From positions 32,875 to 96,874 of the forward strand of contig BDDD01006731.1 of the NCBI GenBank assembly GCA_001972305.1: DNA of 64,000 nucleotides, given 5' to 3'. This document shows, one piece after another, positions 44,439-55,440 of this stretch. Source of the DNA: Cephalotus follicularis. Its lineage: Eukaryota; Streptophyta; Magnoliopsida; Oxalidales; Cephalotaceae. The stretch's first letter is position 1; the number at the start of each line of letters is the position of its first letter. The position numbers and the translations under genes were made by a program. The notes below the pieces were generated by a model. It was not told the origin of the DNA and did not search any database. It worked only from the letters and a program-made list of their open reading frames with translations.

Positions 44439-45759
44439 CACTGATCCAGTATGGCGTTAACGTCTATTTTAGGTGTCGACGTGTATATAGGTGTCAACGT
44501 TACCATTAGGCGTCAACGCGTTAAGGTAGAAACCTTAAGTGTGAACATTTCTCTTTGGCATCAATGAGTTAAGGTAGGAACCTTACGCATCAACACTATC
44601 TATGGGCATCAACGTTTTTCGAGACAATAGCTTTAAACGTCAAGGTTATCCTTCCTTGGAGTCGACAAGAATCAGACGCAAACAGGTAAACAGTAGATTA
44701 TTTCAATAAGCCGCTAACGTGTATATTTTAGCGTCGATGAAAATCAAACGCAACAGGATATACAGTCCATAATCAACCCAAGCAAGAATGGATTGAAAAG
44801 CTTAACATCAACATGCAAGCACAGATAAGCTACCATACACAATATTCATGTTATATCTTCATATACATGTCATAAACCCTACCTCTGATTCCAAGTTAGG
44901 AATCGAAGTGCACCTCTTCAAGTCTCCAACCAGTAGCTTTTCAAGCCCCCCAGGTCCGGTCCGGTAGTTCCAATCCCAGCTCAGTTCCACTATTGTTCGA
45001 GTATGGAGAAGGTGGTCTCTCGCTTCTCCTTTCTTTCCCGTTTTCTATCTTTTCCTTTCTGTTTTCTTTCTCATTCTTTCCCTTTCTCAGTGCCTGTGGA
45101 AGAAGAAGATGAGAGGTGTCCTTTATGGATGAGTACGTCACTCTCTTTCTCCTTTCTGCCCGCCCTCTTACGCGCACATGCTCCCTTTCTCTCTTCTCTC
45201 TATCACTACACGCATGGGGAACTGGCGAAAAATGCCTTTCACACGTCTTATGTCAGTGATTTTGTCTTATTCTACCGACTGTTTAGGCGTCGAGATCACT
45301 TTTAGGCATTGACACGTTGACCATCATTCTTGGTGCTAGCAGGCTCTGCAGACCGCGTTAATGCTTATCTCTTAGTTCCCATCAATGGCGTCGGCGCCAT
45401 CACTAGGCGTTAACGTCTTAAGGCAAGGAGCCTTAAGTGCGACCCCTTTGTTTCTTGGCGTCAACGCTATCACTTGGGGTCGACGCTCAAATCATTTCTT
45501 CCAATCGACACATCTCAAAGCACCTGTCTGGTTCATGGCATCGACGTCCTTCGTTGGCATCGACATCTATGCGTTAGATTTTAGTCTCTCAAAGTTATTT
45601 CAAATAACTTCCAATTTATTTCTATTTAGTCCCTTTTTCCTTTAATTCAACAACAATAATTGGTTAGAATCAAGGGATAACTAAACATAAATTTCAATTC
45701 AATGTATAATTTATTTATCATTGTACAATATACATTAAATCGAAATTGCGGTTATTACA
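44439..45759 (-). mobile_element. Tekay element 1, 5' LTR, second part
   Basis: Continues the LTR after the nested insertion (CACTGATCCAGTATGGCG on) to TTATTACA. It carries the counterparts of both dyad clusters (44453-44740 and 45287-45570), more diverged than in the other LTR. The target duplication CAAGT follows. Confidence 0.88.
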
Positions 45760-45893
45760 CAAGTAGTCTACTAGCACGGTTCGATTTTTCTCTAATTCCT
45801 CTACTGTGGCTAGTTTTGACAACTGGTCTGCTCGAGCGTTCTCTTCTCTGGCACCTTTAAAACTCTGAACAATTGGAAAGCTGACTTCAAACT

Positions 45894-46430
45894 CTAAACA
45901 TGTGCTAAGTATTTAGCCATTGAGTCTTCTTTGGCTTCATACTCTCCGCTCACCAGACCATTCACCAGTTGAGAATCACTAGAGGCTTCTACTTTTTGAA
46001 CCTCTAAGTGCTTTGCAATTGTCAGTCCGGTGATCAGAGCTTCCCATTCTGCTTCATTGTTCGTGGCTTTGAACCCAAATCTTAGAGCATACTCCAAGGT
46101 CCACCCATCTGGACTAGTTAGCACCAAACTTGCTCCACTTCCGAAAACACAAGATGAACCATCAATGGACAACTTCTATAACCCCCTCTCATTCTCGGAG
46201 GGGTTTTCTTTCATACATTCCGTAAGTGTATTATCTCATGCAAAGTTGACCAAGACCTGTAATTTTATTGCTGGAATGGCCTCAAACTTTACGTCGTATT
46301 CGCCCAACTCGACAGACCACTTGACTAGTCTTCCTGATGTGTCTGGCTTTTCTAGCACTTGCTTAAGTGGCTTATCGGTCAAAATCTTGATTGTGTGGGC
46401 TTGAAAATACGGCATTAATTCCCTCACCAC
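45894..46430 (-). pseudogene. Tat RNase H remnant
   Basis: VRELMPYFQAHTIKILTDKP, VKWSVELGEYDVKFEAIPA, then SCVFGSGASLVLTSPDGW and LRFGFKATNNEAEWEALITG. Tat elements carry a second, archaeal-type RNase H after the first, and the latter piece fits it. Fossil. Confidence 0.8.
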
Positions 46431-46585
46431 AATAATCAGAGCATAAGCTTACTCAGCGTCGTTCAAAGCCTTACTCACATAATACACAAGCCTTATAACT
46501 TTTTCCTCTTCCCTGACAAGCACCGCACTCACTGCGCCTGATGTTACTGCAAGGTACAAATACAAGTATTCCCCATACCTTGGTT

Positions 46586-47743
46586 TTATATCAAGGGAGG
46601 GGAAACCAGGTACTCCTTCAATTTCTCAAAAGCTGCTTGACATTCTTCCGACCAGGAAAATCCCTTGGGATCTCTCAATACCTTGAAGAAAGAAAGGCAC
46701 TTTTCCGCTGACTTGGAAATGAATCTGCTCAGGGCTACGATTTTACCATCTAACCTCTGTATATCCCTGATGGATTGAGGAGGCTTCAAGCTCTGAATTA
46801 TCGAGATCTTCTCTGGGTTGGCCTCTGTTCCTCTGCTATAAACCATAAACCCGAGGAACTTACCAGAAGTGACCCCAAAAGTACACTTGGAGGGATTGAG
46901 ATGCATTTTGTATTTCCTTAATACTTCAAAAGTCTTATCCAAGTGTTTAATGTGGGGACTCCTTGCTGGTGTTTTGAAAAGCATATCGTCAATATATACC
47001 TCAATATTCCTCCCGATCTAAGATGCAGAGATTTTATTGACCAACCGTTGGTAGGTCACCCCAGCATTTGTTAATCCATTGGGCCTGACTTTGCAGCAGT
47101 ACATACCCCTGTCAGTGATGAATGTCGTTTTGTTCTCGTCTGGCTCATACATAGGGATTTGATTATAACCTGAGTATGCATCAAAGATGTTTAGCATTCT
47201 GTATCCGGATGTTTCATCCACCAATTGATCAATCTTCGGGAGGGGGAAGTGGTCCTTTGGACAATCTTTGTTAAGGTCTGTAAAGTCTATGCACATACTC
47301 CACTTGCCATTCACTTTCATGACTAGGACCGGGTTCGCCAGCCAGTCAGAATATTGCACTTCCCTTATAAACCCCACTTGTAATAGCTTGCTCACCTCTT
47401 CTGCTATTACCTTTTGCCTCTCTGGAGTGAAGTTTCTTTTCTTTTGCTTGGTCAGAGGCCTCATAGGATGCACACTTATCTTATGAACCATCACCTCTGG
47501 GCTGATCCCAGGGACCTCCTCTGCCGACCAGGCAAACACATCTTTGTTATTTTTGAGGAACGTTATTAGCTCCTCTTTCTCTACCTTTTCAAGCTGTGAG
47601 CCAACTAGGAACACTTTCTCTGCATTTCCTTCCTCTAAAGTCACCTGCACAACATCCTTTACGGGATGTGGGCGCTCAGGCTCCAATTCTCCTCTAAGCT
47701 CCACATTTGTAATTGGAAGGGCTTTTTCCTTCCCCTTGTCCAA
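46586..47743 (-). pseudogene. Tat reverse transcriptase remnant
   Basis: Start block KDVFAWSAEEVPGISPEV, then SKLLQVGFIREVQYSDWLAN, MCIDFTDLNKDCPKDHFPLP, IDQLVDETSGYRMLN and KTTFITDRGMYC. The wording FTDLNK.CPKD.FPLP.IDQLVD is diagnostic of the Tat (Ogre/Retand) branch. The later piece has LNPSKCTFGVTSGKFLGFMV. The enzyme would copy element RNA to DNA. Fossil. Confidence 0.9.
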
Positions 47744-47765
47744 TATAACAGTACTGTACTACTGC

Positions 47766-48152
47766 CTAGGTACCTGTTGGTCTCCTCGGACCTCGCCCAC
47801 ACCAAACCTTGTTGAGAATTTCATCACTAAGTACCTTATTGACATTATTGCCTCCATAAAATTTAGACCTGATCGCCCAACTATTGCATTGTATGGGCTT
47901 GGTGTATCTACCACCAAGAATGTCATTTGCACTCTGGCATGGGACCGTGCTTGCAACCACTGACAAATCGATGGATCCCAGAGGATGGACCATCTCTCCT
48001 ACGAAGCCCACCAGAGGTGTTTTCACAGGCCTCAACTGGTCTGCTGGTATCCTTAACTGATCAAAGGCATGCTTGTATAGGATATCCTCTGAGCTCACAC
48101 TATCAATGAGGATTCTCTTCATAGTGAATAACTCCACTTGAAGAGTCACCAC
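47766..48152 (-). pseudogene. Tat protease-region remnant
   Basis: RILIDSVSSEDILYKHAFDQ fits the aspartic protease active-site region of Tat elements. It continues with LVGFVGEMVHPLGSIDLSV and YNAIVGRSGLN. Fossil. Confidence 0.8.
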
Positions 48153-50060
48153 AACTGGATCATTGTGAGGGAGATGTACTCATAGTCATCCTCAGAGAAG
48201 GATATTACCTCCTCGTCTCCACCTGACTTCAACCTTTTGCTATGCGGGTATTGTTGCATAGCAAAGGTTTGTCTAGCATAGGCTTTTCGAGCGCTGCTAT
48301 GGTCATCACCAGAAGCGACCCCTCTAGATATGGTATGTATAACACCCCTGGGCTGCTGCTCCTCTACCTGCTTCGGAGCTTCTTCTCTACTCTCCCTTTT
48401 CTGTTGAGGAGCATCTCTGTCAAGGTATTTCCTTAGATGACCCTTTTGAATGAGGTCCTCAATCTGATTCTTCAAGTGCTTGCACTCCTCTGTATCGTGC
48501 CCACGGTCACGATGGTAGCGACAATATTTATCTAAGTCCCTCTTCTCTGTCGGGGATCTCAGTGGCACCGGCCATTGGATAGGGACCTTTTCCTTCTCCA
48601 CAGTAAGAATCCTGGTCCTCATCTGCATGAGAGGGGCAAAATTGTTGTAAGTTGGGATTGGTGCCCCCCTCTTTGGGGATTCCTCCTTTCAGGAGAGCTT
48701 GTGCCTTAGATCTTCTTTTGTCAGCTCTGACCTATCCTTTCTGTTATGTTTCTTACCTGAAACAGCCCATGAGTGCTGCTCTTTCTCCACCTGATGGCCT
48801 GACCAAGAAGTCTTTTGCTTCCTACCTGCCATCACCTCCTCGGCATTCTCATAGTTCTCTGCCCTTCCGAGGACGTCGGCCATATCCTGATTCGGCTTCT
48901 TCATGAGGGAGAAAGTGAAGGGTGAATTGTCCTTCAATTTACTGTTCAGAGCTGCTAGAGCAAAGGACGGCTCCAGGTCCTTCAATGTTAGAGACTCCTT
49001 GTTAAATCTGGTGAGGTAGTCTCTTAGGGATTCATCCTTCCCCTGAACCACATTAATCAAATGACTTGAATTCCTTCTCTGTGTGGTGATGTTGAGGAAT
49101 TTTGTAACTAGCAGTTCCGTAAACTATTCGAAGTTCGCCACAGAATTTGGTGACAACGTGGAATACCATGCCTAGCTATGCCTGTCAGAGTTTCCGAGAA
49201 TCCTCAGTAAAGCACAACATCTGAAGCCTGGTGCACTAGCATAATTTGGGTATAGTAGCGCGCGTGCTGGATTGGGTCCGTGGACCCATCGTACTCCTTG
49301 AGACTTAGGAACTGGAATTCTTTTGGGATATGCTCCCTTATTTTCTCTGGCATGAAGGGCGTTGAGTTAATATTTCGCACCTCTGACAGGTACTCTTACG
49401 ATTGCTCGGCCCCTCGGAACGTTATCTCAATCTCAGTAAACCTTCTGTTCATGGCTTGCTCTACATCCTCAATATTCCTGATCTTGCGAGACACTTGGGA
49501 TGTACCTATTGCAAGTCAGACCGAGTGGTATGACCTGCTCCTCTGTAACGTCTCTGTCCTATGTGAAGCATAGGAGCGTGCTCAGGTCTCCTCGGCTTCA
49601 TCTGGGTGATCCTCTTCCTTCTGCTCATGCTTAGGAAGGTCTAGCCAAGGATTGCTACTATGATCCCGGGTGCTCGAAGACTCCGCCCTTAGAGATGTAT
49701 CAATCTTTGTTCTCCTCCTCAGAGATGTATCAACCTCTGGCCGCCTTGGGGGGCGCATGGCCCTCCTCGACAGATTTCACCTTGCCCCTTGGGGCTGTTG
49801 AACCTCCTGGGCTGGTCTGCTTGGACCAGAATGACCTCGAATGACTGGTCTGCTAGGACCAGCCTGGTTTTGGCTAGCCAGATTGCTCACAAGCAAGGTT
49901 GTGAGTCACCCCATTTCTTGGAGCAGTTGGTTGAATTGCTCGCCAGTAATGGGAGCTTGCTCAGGTGCGGCAACTTGGTCGACAGCTGGAAGTTGGCTAT
50001 TGGTGGCTGCTTGGCTGACAGCAGGGGTAGAGATGTTGTTTCACCTTGGAGGCATGGTTA
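48146..50060 (-). pseudogene. Tat gag remnant
   Basis: N-terminal Gln/Pro-rich part near 50060-49700, capsid block VQGKDESLRDYLTRFNKESL (49060-49000) and ALAALNSKLKDNSPFTFSL, then CRYHRDRGHDTEECKHLKNQ (near 48525), the CCHC-like motif typical of Tat gag. Fossil, several breaks. Confidence 0.85.
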
Positions 50061-50095
50061 ATAATATTTTTGTAGAAAACTTTTTACTGCATTTC

Positions 50096-50112
50096 CTACA
50101 GACGGGGCCAAC
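50096..50112 (-). promoter_or_regulatory. Tat leader at the LTR edge (primer-site region)
   Basis: GTTGGCCCCGTCTGTAGG on the minus strand directly after the LTR end. Close to the TTGGCGCCGTCTGTGGG consensus seen there in Tat elements. Confidence 0.7.
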
Positions 50113-50613
50113 TGTTGATGCAAAAATCAACTCATCAACAGTACCCTATGTGTAGAGTTTAGATTTGTTGGGGAAAATGCTACGAATGCTCTGAGAAAGG
50201 ATGTTTGGATGGTGTTTGATTGTCCTCCCTGCTCAAAGAAACCAAACTAGACTAAGGTCCAGGAGGTTTCACTCCCGGAGACTCTTCGATGCTTAAGTTA
50301 GTGAAGGTAGAGAAAACAACAATAAGGTTCTTTGAGTATATGAAAATGGTGGACCTGTGTAATGTGCTGCTTCGTAGTATTTATAGTGGTGCTTTGTTGT
50401 AATTGCCTTACTTGACTTGCGGAGATGATTATTGTACCCCTAGGAAATGCCGAGTATCTCGCTATTTCCCTGATTTTACGCCCGAGCGTTACTGTGCTTT
50501 ATCTTTGCATTTTATAAACGCCCGACCACGTGTCTGTAGATTTGAATGACATTTGTCTTGTTTTGCAGAGGACACGTGGCGGCATGTGTTTGAGTAGAAT
50601 TGTTCCCATATCA
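50113..50613 (-). mobile_element. Tat 5' LTR
   Basis: 501 bp, TGATATGGGAACAATTC to GCATCAACA on the minus strand, so TG...CA ends are intact. About 10 percent different from the 3' LTR copies. No GTCGAC dyad cluster. Confidence 0.85.
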
Positions 50614-50765
50614 AAATTCATTGCCAAATGTCTTAGATATTTAATCTCAGTCACATAAAAAATAACAAAACAAATTAACAAATTAAAAGGAAAAGAAACA
50701 AATCCATCAAACAATATCTCATTTGTTTCGTAGACAATTTGATATCAAACAATTGTAAACTACTT
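50614..50765. other. AT-rich flank, nothing recognised
   Basis: Likely host or older repeat DNA between the Tat element and the next LTR. Confidence 0.5.
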
Positions 50766-50895
50766 GTTGACATTTATATGTTACAATCCCTGTTTTGATG
50801 ATTACAAAACATCTAATGTGTTTGCTTGATGTGAAGGAATCTTTAACCAAGTTAACTTGCATTGTAAGAAAGCTAAACCTTGCATATCAAAACTA

Positions 50896-51355
50896 TTGGC
50901 GTCAACGACTATGCTTTAGGCGTCAACGTGCTGGGAATAAGTTCATGTTCTGGGCTTCGAAGGATGATTCTCGTCAACGCTATTCATTATCCACGTCAAT
51001 GTACTGGGAAACTATGATTTATGTCAACTCCTTGAGAAAGACGTCAGCGTCAAAAGGTGATGGAGACTTGAGCATCAACGCAGAAAACAAGTGGAGTCAA
51101 CACCTTGTATATAGACGTCAACGCCATATCAAGATGTCAACGCAAATTATGCACATTTGGGACAATGAATTTGGACGTTAACATGAAGATATTATGGAGT
51201 CAACTCAAATGATATTAGCGTCAACGCTATGGATATGCGTCAACGTGAATTGAGCTGAATTTGAACAAGAGCTTGGAGTATCAACGTAGAAAGCTACAGG
51301 AGTCAACGCATATGGAGATAGACGTCAACGCCATTCGTACACGTCAACGCGAATG
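50896..51355. repeat. Dyad cluster with GTCAACG core
   Basis: More than fifteen copies of GGCGTCAACG, GACGTCAACGCC and variants. Pair spacing is 19-23 bp. The centre is GTCAAC instead of GTCGAC, so the dyad is less perfect, but the layout upstream of the TATA box equals that of copia LTR 1. Confidence 0.85.
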
Positions 51356-51476
51356 ATAGCTAAACACAGAATGTGCAAATTTTGAAGGTGCTGAAATGGT
51401 GATCCTTTCCCCGAATATCTCCAATGGCTCTCTGATGAGTCCCTGAACTCTAGCAATGGGTACATTCATCTGAAGG

Positions 51477-51487
51477 CTATAAATAGA
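51477..51487 (+). promoter_or_regulatory. TATA box of copia LTR
   Basis: GGCTATAAATAGAGGCTC, about 120 bp after the dyad cluster. Confidence 0.7.
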
Positions 51488-51698
51488 GGCTCAATCCATG
51501 AAGAAATCATCAAGCAAGAAAGAGCAAGCCTAACTATAAAGAAAAGGATTCTAGTCTTCATTTTTTTGAGTTCTTGTGCTATCTTCAAGTCTTTCTTTTT
51601 TATCATTATAATTGTTATACATCAGCCTTTGTAGAGGTTACAAATATTGTAGTGTCCAGAATATATATATACCAAAAAAAAAAGAAAAAAAGAAAAAC

Positions 51699-51719
51699 AC
51701 GGGCGCTTTATGCGCCCGT
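51699..51719. repeat. Perfect short hairpin
   Basis: ACGGGCGC-TTTAT-GCGCCCGT, an 8-bp GC-rich stem and 5-nt loop, flanked by an A-rich run on the left. Confidence 0.85.
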
Positions 51720-52929
51720 ATGAAAGAAAGAAAGGGAGAAGAGAGTGAGACACGAGAGAGAGAATGGGAGACAGGGAGCATGAGAGAGAGAGAACCGGGG
51801 AGAGCGCGTCAGAGAAGATGAGGACGCCAGACCAGGAGGTGATGGCGAGATTCCCTGTAGTGCTCCAAGACCGGTAATCTCTTCTTCCCTTTTCTTTTTC
51901 CTTCTCCCTGATGCCTTGCGTCACTATCTCCACCTCTTCCGTGCGTTCCACCGCTGGTAATCATCGTGGTTTGAGCAAGTTTTCTCCTAGAAGATCAACT
52001 CTGCCCATTGTGATGCCCGTTGAGGCGTTTTTCGGCCAGAATTGGCCGGGAATAGTTTGCTAAGTCAACCCAGTGAGTTGACTCACTGCCTACTATGACC
52101 GCCCGTTCCTTGGTGAGTCATGGCGAGCCTTGGGAGACGCATAGAACTGTAGGTTTTGTGACATTTTTGGGTGGTGACCAGAGTAGTTGTTGACTGTCGA
52201 GTTGACTCAGTGAGTCGAACTCACTGCCGGCCGTGACAGCACGTTTTATGGTGAGTCATGGCGGTTCCTTGGCAGATATGAATTGATCGACCAATTTGGA
52301 GCCTATTTGTGGTGTGGCCGGAGTTTCAAAGTGTTGGCCAGAATCTGGCCAGAGCTCCGGTGAAGAAAATGTGTATTTGCTACTTGTGTGTAGGTCGTAA
52401 CAGAAGTGTGATGGTTATTGCAGTGATACAACAAGGAGCGGTGCTCGTGATAGTGAGTGAATCTTAGAGGAGGTGGTCGTTCATGGTTTCCGCTGCAAGT
52501 CCTCCCAACTCGCAGCTCAATTGGTAACAGGTAGGGTATTCATATGCTCCGATGGTACATGTTCAAATGATTATTGACTTGATCCCATTAGTATACGCCG
52601 ATATGGGATGGTAGTATACGAATGGTAGATCACTAGAATACGATTATACTGTTCTACTTGCATTCATGCATTTTGAATGGATTGTATGGTTTGATATACT
52701 ATTCATTGATGATTGTGTGCTTAATGGATTGTTACAGTTATGCATGATTGATTATATTGTATGAGACTAAATGAGATAACCCATTCATGACCCTAATCTC
52801 TGTCATGAAGGTCATGAATGTTAGACCACATCATATGGTATGGATATGGTATGCTTGGACCTACGGTATGCACGGTGTGGTCAGTGTTATCTTGACCCTA
52901 TTCATCTATTACACGGAGAGTGTGTAGAC

Positions 52930-53190
52930 AGTGGAATGGACCTTACGGATGGAATGGTTATGGATCGTACGGTCATGGATCGTGCAGTAACGGATATGGA
53001 ATGGTTATGGGATGTCCATAAATATGATTACGAATGGCCATGGTTATGATTACAGATAGCGATGGCTATGGCCATGATTACGGATGGCCATGGGTATGAT
53101 TATAGATGGCCATGGATTTGATTACGGATAGCTATGGCTGTGATTATGGATAGCTATGGCTATGATTACGGATGGCTATGGATGATTGTT
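52930..53190 (+). repeat. Degenerate GGATGGCTATGG-type repeats
   Basis: Repeating words such as GGATCGTACGG and GATTACGGATGGCCATGG, in an irregular tandem. Confidence 0.75.
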
Positions 53191-53239
53191 GATTTCATGA
53201 CTTAAGGAACTGTGTACGGGTATAATGGACAAGTGATCG

Positions 53240-53345
53240 ACCAAATGAATTGAATGAATGAATGATCAACCGAATGAATGGAAATGAATAAATGAATGAC
53301 CGAGTGAATGACTAAATGATTGAATGATTGACTAGGTGAACGAAC
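53240..53345 (+). repeat. ATGA-type microsatellite
   Basis: Runs of GAATGAATGAATGA and variants, imperfect. Confidence 0.8.
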
Positions 53346-53362
53346 GATTGATTAAAAAGGGT

Positions 53363-53602
53363 ATTGCATTGATTATTGAACCAGGACCTTCGAGGAACTA
53401 GGATTGCATTGATTATTGAACCAGGACCTTCGAGGAACTGGTATTGCATTGATTATTGAACCAGGACCTTCGAGGAATTGGGATTGCATTGATTATTAAA
53501 CCAGGACCTTCCAGGAATTGGTATTGCATTGATTATTGAACCAAGACCTTCGAGGAATTGGGATTGCATTGATTATTGAACCAGGACCTTCGAGGAACTG
53601 GG
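53363..53602 (+). repeat. 40-bp tandem repeat, six units
   Basis: Unit starts ATTGCATTGATTATTGAACC and ends in GACCTTCGAGGAACTGG. Units begin at 53363, 53403, 53443, 53483, 53523 and 53563, with a partial seventh. About 95 percent identical. Confidence 0.95.
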
Positions 53603-53830
53603 ATTGCATTGCATTGTAATGGATTGAATTGTTATGGAGTGTATTGTTATGGATTGCAATGTTATGGTTTATATTGTTATGGATCGAATCGTAATGAATC
53701 GAAGGGTTATGGATCATACGGTAATGGATCGTATGGTTATGGATGGCTATGGATATGGTCACAGATCCTATCGTTATGGATCGTAATGATCCGGATTGTG
53801 ATGGGATATGGATATTGATGGTGGTCGTAG
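53603..53830 (+). repeat. Degenerate TTATGGAT repeats
   Basis: About fifteen imperfect units of the type GGATCGTATGGTTAT. Open frames here (Tyr/Gly-rich on plus, Asn/His-rich on minus) only reflect the repeat. Confidence 0.8.
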
Positions 53831-55287
53831 CTAGAGAGAGCATCGTCAGAGAAGTTCCACCTTCTCCTCTGCTACTTACGAATGCTACACCAGTCGGTTC
53901 GTAGAATAAGGACCTCCACTTAGGACGCTAAGAGCGCCTAGTCTTTTACCTCTGCAAGGAAGACCGAGAAGAGCTTATATATGCTTCGAAAGGATTGTGA
54001 AATGATATGGATGCTGAATGATAATGGAATTGTATTGAAATCGTATGGATACGATTAGTGAATGGTACCTATGGAAAATGGCATGTTTCTAAATGTTAGT
54101 TTTCATAGCATGGTTTATATTGATTGCCATGCATACATGTCACACCCCGTTTTCCCGGTCCATAACCATCAGAGACAACATATATGGTGATATCAGTTAA
54201 TATAATAATAATCCAGCATTCAGTATTAATGTGACATTCATTGACAAATAGCGGAAGCATTCCATGTGCCGGATTAGAAAAATTATCCGCACGCAGCCCA
54301 TACTACGTGCTTATACAAAACCAACAATAATCCTTTTTACATATAGGAAAGTAAAACAACACAACGGAGTGTGAACGTTCATTACAATACGAAACATAAC
54401 GAATAACAACCTTAACAAGAAATAGAAGCTCTCCAAGCGTCAGCAGCAACTCCCCGAATGTCTTTACTTAATCTGAAATTGTAGGGGGTTAGCCGTTGTC
54501 CTCACTTGGCTAAGTATGAAATAATGCATGATAAAAAATATATAAATGTAAACATGTATGACAGTAAATTGAAATAACATATGTATAAGTATTTCGCAAT
54601 ATATAAGCAATCATGCCAAGTGGCCATAGACAATACAACTCAGGAATACCGCACAAGGGTAAAATCAATCAGTACAGTGTTTGGGTGTCACATGTCGCTA
54701 ACTCCTAGCACCAACTGTGCACCACCTTACTATCACCCTACACTCCGAAGGAGATAGGTCAGGTCAATTACTACAGGCATTAGCAGGAAGTTTAACAATC
54801 AGGATCTGCATTGCAGATAATTTTGGGTGTGTACTCTAGCCAACTCCTGGCACATAGGACCACCTCCGTTAGTCAGTGACATCTACCATCACTCGACTAA
54901 TCGGCAATAGCATAGAAAATCAATTCAATCAATTCAATGACAATATTACACATATCTATAATATGTAATATATTGCCAGTTTTCATTTTTTGAAAACATA
55001 ACAGTTCATTCAGTGGTTCTCTTGGAGAACTAAACGATACAGTACCTCTTATGAGAGGGAAATGGCAATTTGAATAACGATAAGATTTTCTTTTTGAAAT
55101 CCGTTTGTTAAAATCATTCTTTGTGTTTAAAACATTAAGTTGATATAATCCTTGAGATTTATATATAAAATAGTAGTAATTACATTAGTAAACAGTAATG
55201 GCAGCTAATAATATAGCAGATCAAGGATATTGACAACCACAACCAATTCAATCAATCAATTAAGCACTCCCATAATTACTATCCTAA

Positions 55288-55440
55288 AGCGTCGACAGTT
55301 TCGACTTAGGCGTCGACGGTTGGAGGTCAAGCGTCGACTCTGGACATACTGTCACACGTAAAGCGTCGACATTCTAAGCCTGAACATAAGATTTTACACA
55401 CCAAAGCATCGACTGTCTAAACCTAAGCGTCGGCGCTTCT
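55288..55440. repeat. GTCGAC-core dyad cluster 1, Tekay 2 LTR
   Basis: AAGCGTCGACAG, GGCGTCGACGG, AAGCGTCGACTC and AAGCATCGACTG. Successive cores are 21 bp apart in three cases. The identical cluster lies at 62548-62700. Confidence 0.9.

Larger units (their letters stand above)
31994..45759 (-). mobile_element. Tekay-type chromovirus, element 1 (with nested insertion)
   Basis: Ty3/gypsy element on the minus strand. LTRs: 31994-34406 (3') and 39188-45759 (5', split by the element at 40310-44433). Ends TGTCACACC...TTATTACA. A perfect 5-bp target duplication CAAGT (31989-31993 and 45760-45764) shows insertion into the Tat element between RNase H and integrase. The internal part carries gag, protease, RT, RNase H, integrase and a chromodomain-type C-terminus in the usual order. 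LTRs differ by several percent including indels, so moderately old. It looks broken in roughly eight or more places. Confidence 0.9.
25224..50613 (-). mobile_element. Tat-lineage Ty3/gypsy element, split by later insertions
   Basis: Minus-strand element. The 5' LTR is 50113-50613. Gag, protease, reverse transcriptase and RNase H remnants lie at 50060-45760. Integrase remnant (31993-30860), antisense extra ORF (27147-29535, plus) and 3' LTR (25224-25721) lie beyond the inserted Tekay element 1. A Cassandra element (25923-26793) sits in its 3' region. Removing the insertions leaves roughly 11 kb, a normal length for the lineage. The LTRs differ by about 10 percent by eye, so it is old. Broken in many places (ten or more). 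I could not find a matching target duplication at its outer ends, so single-element status is inferred from collinearity. Confidence 0.75.
50766..51650 (+). mobile_element. Copia-type LTR (solo or partial)
   Basis: Starts TGTTGACATTTATATG, has GATGATTACAAAACATCTAA like the copia LTR at 8992, then a dyad cluster, a TATA box (51477-51487) and a leader CAGCCTTTGTAGAGGTTAC. No coding region is attached. Right end approximate. Confidence 0.65.
51654..54137 (+). mobile_element. Gypsy-type LTR, interrupted by Tekay element 2
   Basis: Begins TGTCCAGAATATATAT, then has a purine-rich block with GAGAGAGA, and a middle with TGAGTTGACTCACTG and CAGTGAGTCGAACTCACTG dyads (52068-52230). The last part is rich in short repeats. 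It ends at the target duplication ATACA and presumably resumes at 63932. No coding region seen. Family inferred from style and from similarity to 3203-4395. Confidence 0.5.

Noticed and set aside
34438-45759. Assigning Tekay 1 and Tekay 2 to one recent burst
   Set aside because: Their LTRs have different lengths, different dyad arms and very different pair divergence, so they are related families of different age.
51612-51951. Gene across the purine-rich GAGAGA block
   Set aside because: Low-complexity Arg/Glu-rich or Leu/Ser-rich frames only, no start context or domain. Part of an LTR.
53363-53602. CRISPR array
   Set aside because: Plant nuclear DNA, with contiguous 40-bp tandem units and no distinct spacers.
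53496-53843. Asn/His- and Tyr/Gly-rich small proteins
   Set aside because: Both strands are open because the tandem repeat unit lacks stops. Composition follows the repeat.
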